54,588 nt of DNA from Bacteroides faecichinchillae JCM 17102 (GTDB lineage: Bacteria; Bacteroidota; Bacteroidia; Bacteroidales; Bacteroidaceae). Numbering within the stretch: position 1 is the first letter of the stretch; every line of letters begins with the position of its first letter. The notes below the pieces were generated by a model. That model ran no database searches and was not told the origin of the DNA. It saw nothing but the letters and a program-made list of their open reading frames with translations. Of the stretch, positions 52,782-54,588 are shown in pieces. Made by a program: the position numbers and the translations under genes. The stretch is taken from contig NZ_BAKK01000032.1 in assembly GCF_000614145.1 (NCBI RefSeq), forward strand, positions 1-54,588, in the 5' to 3' direction.

Positions 52782-53350
52782 AATCCCAGGTATTTAGCGA
52801 TTCCCTCAATGTGTATCTTGGCGACCGCATCCTTACCACGTGCCGACAATAGAAACTCCACGTCCTCTTTATTATCCTGAAAGAAATTCTCAGTCAAGAC
52901 AGCCGGACAATTCGTATCCCGGCACATGGCGAGATTCTGTTGCCAATATAACTTGTCCGGAGACGGCTTTCGTACAGGAATACCAATACTCAACACTGTT
53001 TCCGATAAGCATTCAGCAAGCTTCTTACTGTTACCGGACGCATTGTTAGACACATACACGCTCCATCCTTTCGCATTCATCCAATTTGTGCCATTACCGG
53101 CAGCATTACAATGAATAGAAACAAGAATTGCTTCGGAAGCCTTATACTCGTTCACTCTCCGGCAACGTTCTGCCAATGGTACATCCACTTCTTCTTTCAC
53201 GACCAGTTCCGCATCAATTCCTAGTTTACGCAATTCAAATACTACACGCCCAGCAATTTCACGGGTATAGGCGTATTCTTTTAACCTACCATCCGGAGAA
53301 CACTTGCCCGGAGTATTACTACCATGACCATTATCAATTAATATTTTCAT
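52778..53350 (-). CDS. Phage N-acetylmuramoyl-L-alanine amidase (endolysin)
   Basis: A 190-residue Amidase_3 enzyme with zinc ligands visible as His in DNGHGSNTPGK, the second in SIHCNA and the Glu region in AVLTENFFQDN. It has no signal peptide, so it should depend on the holin to reach peptidoglycan, where it cuts the bond between muramic acid and the stem peptide. It overlaps the holin gene by 17 bases and the spanin-like gene by four. Confidence 0.9.
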   Translation of the reverse strand: MKILIDNGHGSNTPGKCSPDGRLKEYAYTREIAGRVVFELRKLGIDAELVVKEEVDVPLAERCRRVNEYKASEAILVSIHCNAAGNGTNWMNAKGWSVYVSNNASGNSKKLAECLSETVLSIGIPVRKPSPDKLYWQQNLAMCRDTNCPAVLTENFFQDNKEDVEFLLSARGKDAVAKIHIEGIAKYLGL

Positions 53351-53819
53351 TTTTTGTCTCCTTATCTTTTTTCAAATATTCATCCAAAGCTTCTATTATC
53401 TCAGTTGGATCGGTTTTATGTTTGACTATCTCTGCTGCTAATAAAGCTACATCCTTGTAATCACTTTTCACTTTTTCGTCTGCCTTCTCATAGATTGACT
53501 TCAATTCAACTAACGAGATACCTAAAGCTCCAAGCAATGTAACCACAGGAAAAATAGGTATAGACCAACCATAATACCCATCCAAATACCAGACCCCACC
53601 CATCTGCATAGCATCAATAACTGTCAAAGCAATTAGAGCGTTATAATACCGGGCTATCTTGTCAATAGTCTTTTTATACATGAAACTAGAACGTACTTCA
53701 CCACGTATGCGAGCTTTACGTACACCACTCCATAAGTCGGCAAGTATCATTATAAACACTTCGATATAGATACCAAACAGCATCCAGCCAACAATAAATA
53801 GTTCATTTAATCCTTTCAT
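53334..53819 (-). CDS. Phage holin family protein
   Basis: A 161-residue protein with an N-terminal membrane helix (LFIVGWMLFGIYIEVFIMILADLWSGVRKA) and two further hydrophobic segments (IALTVIDAMQMGGVWYLDGYYGWSIPIFPVVTLLGALGI), then a charged cytoplasmic tail (YEKADEKVKSDYKD). This is the toxin-secretion/phage-lysis holin family of Bacteroides phages. It starts the lysis cassette and lies just after a promoter and terminator-like hairpin. Confidence 0.85.
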   Translation of the reverse strand: MKGLNELFIVGWMLFGIYIEVFIMILADLWSGVRKARIRGEVRSSFMYKKTIDKIARYYNALIALTVIDAMQMGGVWYLDGYYGWSIPIFPVVTLLGALGISLVELKSIYEKADEKVKSDYKDVALLAAEIVKHKTDPTEIIEALDEYLKKDKETKNENIN

Positions 53820-53846
53820 TTTCTTTATGTTTAAACTTTTCGCATA

Positions 53847-53931
53847 AAAAAGCCCACTAGCAAGCCTGTTAAGGACTGCTAATGGGCATAATCGTTTAAT
53901 GCAAAGGTAGTAATTATCTGTTAATTTACAA
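53847..53931 (-). promoter_or_regulatory. Promoter with an immediate terminator before the lysis genes
   Basis: On the minus strand TTG (53929-53931), 19-base spacer, TACCTTTG (53902-53909). Just downstream GCCCATTAGCA and TGCTAGTGGGC (minus-strand reading, 53887 to 53852) form an 11-position stem with one C-A mismatch, followed by TTTTTT. A transcript from this promoter would end after about 50 bases unless terminated incorrectly or antiterminated. The same hairpin ends the invertase transcript. Confidence 0.6.
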
Positions 53932-54541
53932 CACTTTCACTTATTCTACGCAAATGCCTTTCTAAGGTAATATAAGTACATTTCACTTTCCTGCAAATTG
54001 CAGCCTTAGATTTACCATCACTCAGCATTTGCCGAATAATTGTCTCTTTTGCTTCAAGTCTATAATGAGGATTCCTGCTCCCTTTTTCACGACCCAATCT
54101 CATCCCTTCAGCTTTACGACGTGCTAATCCTTCTTTAGTTCGCTGGCTGATCAGATCGCGTTCTATTTGAGCTGATAAACCAAAGGCAAAAGCTAATATC
54201 TGACTATTGATATTGTTTCCCAATTCATACCTCTCCTTTACAGTGAGCACCATTGTTTCTTTAGTCATACAAAGATTGAGAATAGACATGATCTGCATAA
54301 GGTTTCTTCCAAGCCGGCTAATCTCAGATATAAGTAATGTATCCCCTTTCTTCATTTTTTTAAGTAATGAACCTAGTTTTCTATCTCTAGCTGATTTTGT
54401 TCCAGATACTGTTTCAGCAATCCACTTATCAATCACGACTCCTTTTTCTGTAGCAAACTTCTGAACTTCAAATCGTTGATTCTCGACAGTCTGTTTATCC
54501 GTTGATACTCTAATGTATGCGTAAATCATTTTTTTCACCAA
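53921..54541 (-). CDS. Serine recombinase (DNA invertase, Pin/Mpi-like)
   Basis: A 206-residue small serine recombinase. Catalytic Ser is in YIRVSTDKQTVENQ (near residue 13), Arg residues in ARDRKLGSLLKKMKKGDTLLISEISRLGRNL, followed by the long E helix with AFGLSAQIERDLISQRTKEGLARRKAEG and a C-terminal helix-turn-helix (AICRKVKCTYITLERHLRR). Such invertases flip promoters or tail-fibre segments. A second in-frame start at 54529 (MIYAYIRVS) is possible. No inverted crossover sites are visible in the window, so targets may lie beyond the right edge. Confidence 0.92.
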   Translation of the reverse strand: MVKKMIYAYIRVSTDKQTVENQRFEVQKFATEKGVVIDKWIAETVSGTKSARDRKLGSLLKKMKKGDTLLISEISRLGRNLMQIMSILNLCMTKETMVLTVKERYELGNNINSQILAFAFGLSAQIERDLISQRTKEGLARRKAEGMRLGREKGSRNPHYRLEAKETIIRQMLSDGKSKAAICRKVKCTYITLERHLRRISESVVN

Positions 54542-54588
54542 AGATACGGTTTTATAAAAAAGTGAGTTCGAAGCGTTTCTGTCGTCCC

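Larger units (their letters stand above)
47846..54588. mobile_element. Prophage or phage-like island, left part (right end outside the window)
   Basis: Integrase, DUF5053 gene and a small RNA on the plus strand, then a leftward block with invertase, holin, amidase, spanin candidate and an ATPase/nuclease. No capsid, portal or terminase gene is in view, so whether this is a complete prophage cannot be judged. The lysis cassette argues against a simple plasmid-like element. Confidence 0.75.

Overview
The window is chromosomal DNA of a gut Bacteroides (order Bacteroidales). The evidence is the promoter grammar (a TTTG/TTG box about 19-20 bases before TAnnTTTG, found in front of many genes), the low GC, the lipoprotein and outer-membrane signal peptides, the DUF3871, DUF4251, DUF4492, DUF5053 and DUF5686 families, RteC, and a cydAB operon preceded by a DUF4492 gene. 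Gene content resembles the B. thetaiotaomicron/ovatus group, but the species cannot be fixed by reading alone.

Layout. (1) 1-3400 is accessory DNA: a DUF3871 gene, a catalytic-domain-only tyrosine recombinase, a strongly predicted structured RNA with its own promoter and terminator (about 2044-2305), a lipoprotein and small hypothetical genes. (2) 3820-3938 is a tRNA-Lys(UUU) gene whose D arm carries an extra hairpin of about 40 bases. (3) 3923-10237 is a genomic island of about 6.3 kb in the 3' end of that tRNA, bounded by a 14-base repeat (CCCAGGCGGATCAC). It carries an IntDOT-like integrase with flanking repeated heptamers, an RteC-type regulator and a leftward arsenic operon: arsR, two thioredoxin-fold genes, a CcdA/ArsG-like permease, arsC and an ArsP-like permease. 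(4) 10238-11970 holds decayed remnants of an older element, including a degraded integrase. (5) 12183-47497 is mostly core chromosome: pullulanase and alpha-amylase, a mechanosensitive channel, small envelope-stress proteins, a two-domain esterase, a MATE exporter, OmpA-like lipoprotein and transglycosylase, a carboxyltransferase, an ECF sigma factor, LemA and M48 protease, TRIC channel, a WecB-like protein, DUF5686, RarA, a 2-hydroxyacid dehydrogenase, cytochrome bd, and a TolC/MacA/MacB efflux operon followed by a LytS/LytTR-type two-component pair. (6) 47846-54588 is the start of a prophage or phage-like island: integrase, DUF5053, a small RNA, a GHKL-ATPase/nuclease fusion (probable phage defence), a lysis cassette (holin, amidase, candidate one-protein spanin) and a DNA invertase.

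How genes work together. The arsenic operon begins at one promoter buried in a 42-base dyad, the likely ArsR operator. Once a one-base frameshift is repaired, the last permease ends 12 bases before rteC on the same strand, so arsenic induction may also raise expression of the island's mobility regulator. In the prophage the lysis genes overlap one another, and the ATPase/nuclease gene lies directly downstream of them.

Sequence quality. Seven genes are broken by eight single-base deletions, each explained by a two-base homopolymer read as one. An eighth gene (mscS) has a different kind of frameshift. Repair gives full-length family members with correct overlaps. I treat these as probable sequencing or consensus errors rather than true pseudogenes, but the sequence alone cannot decide.
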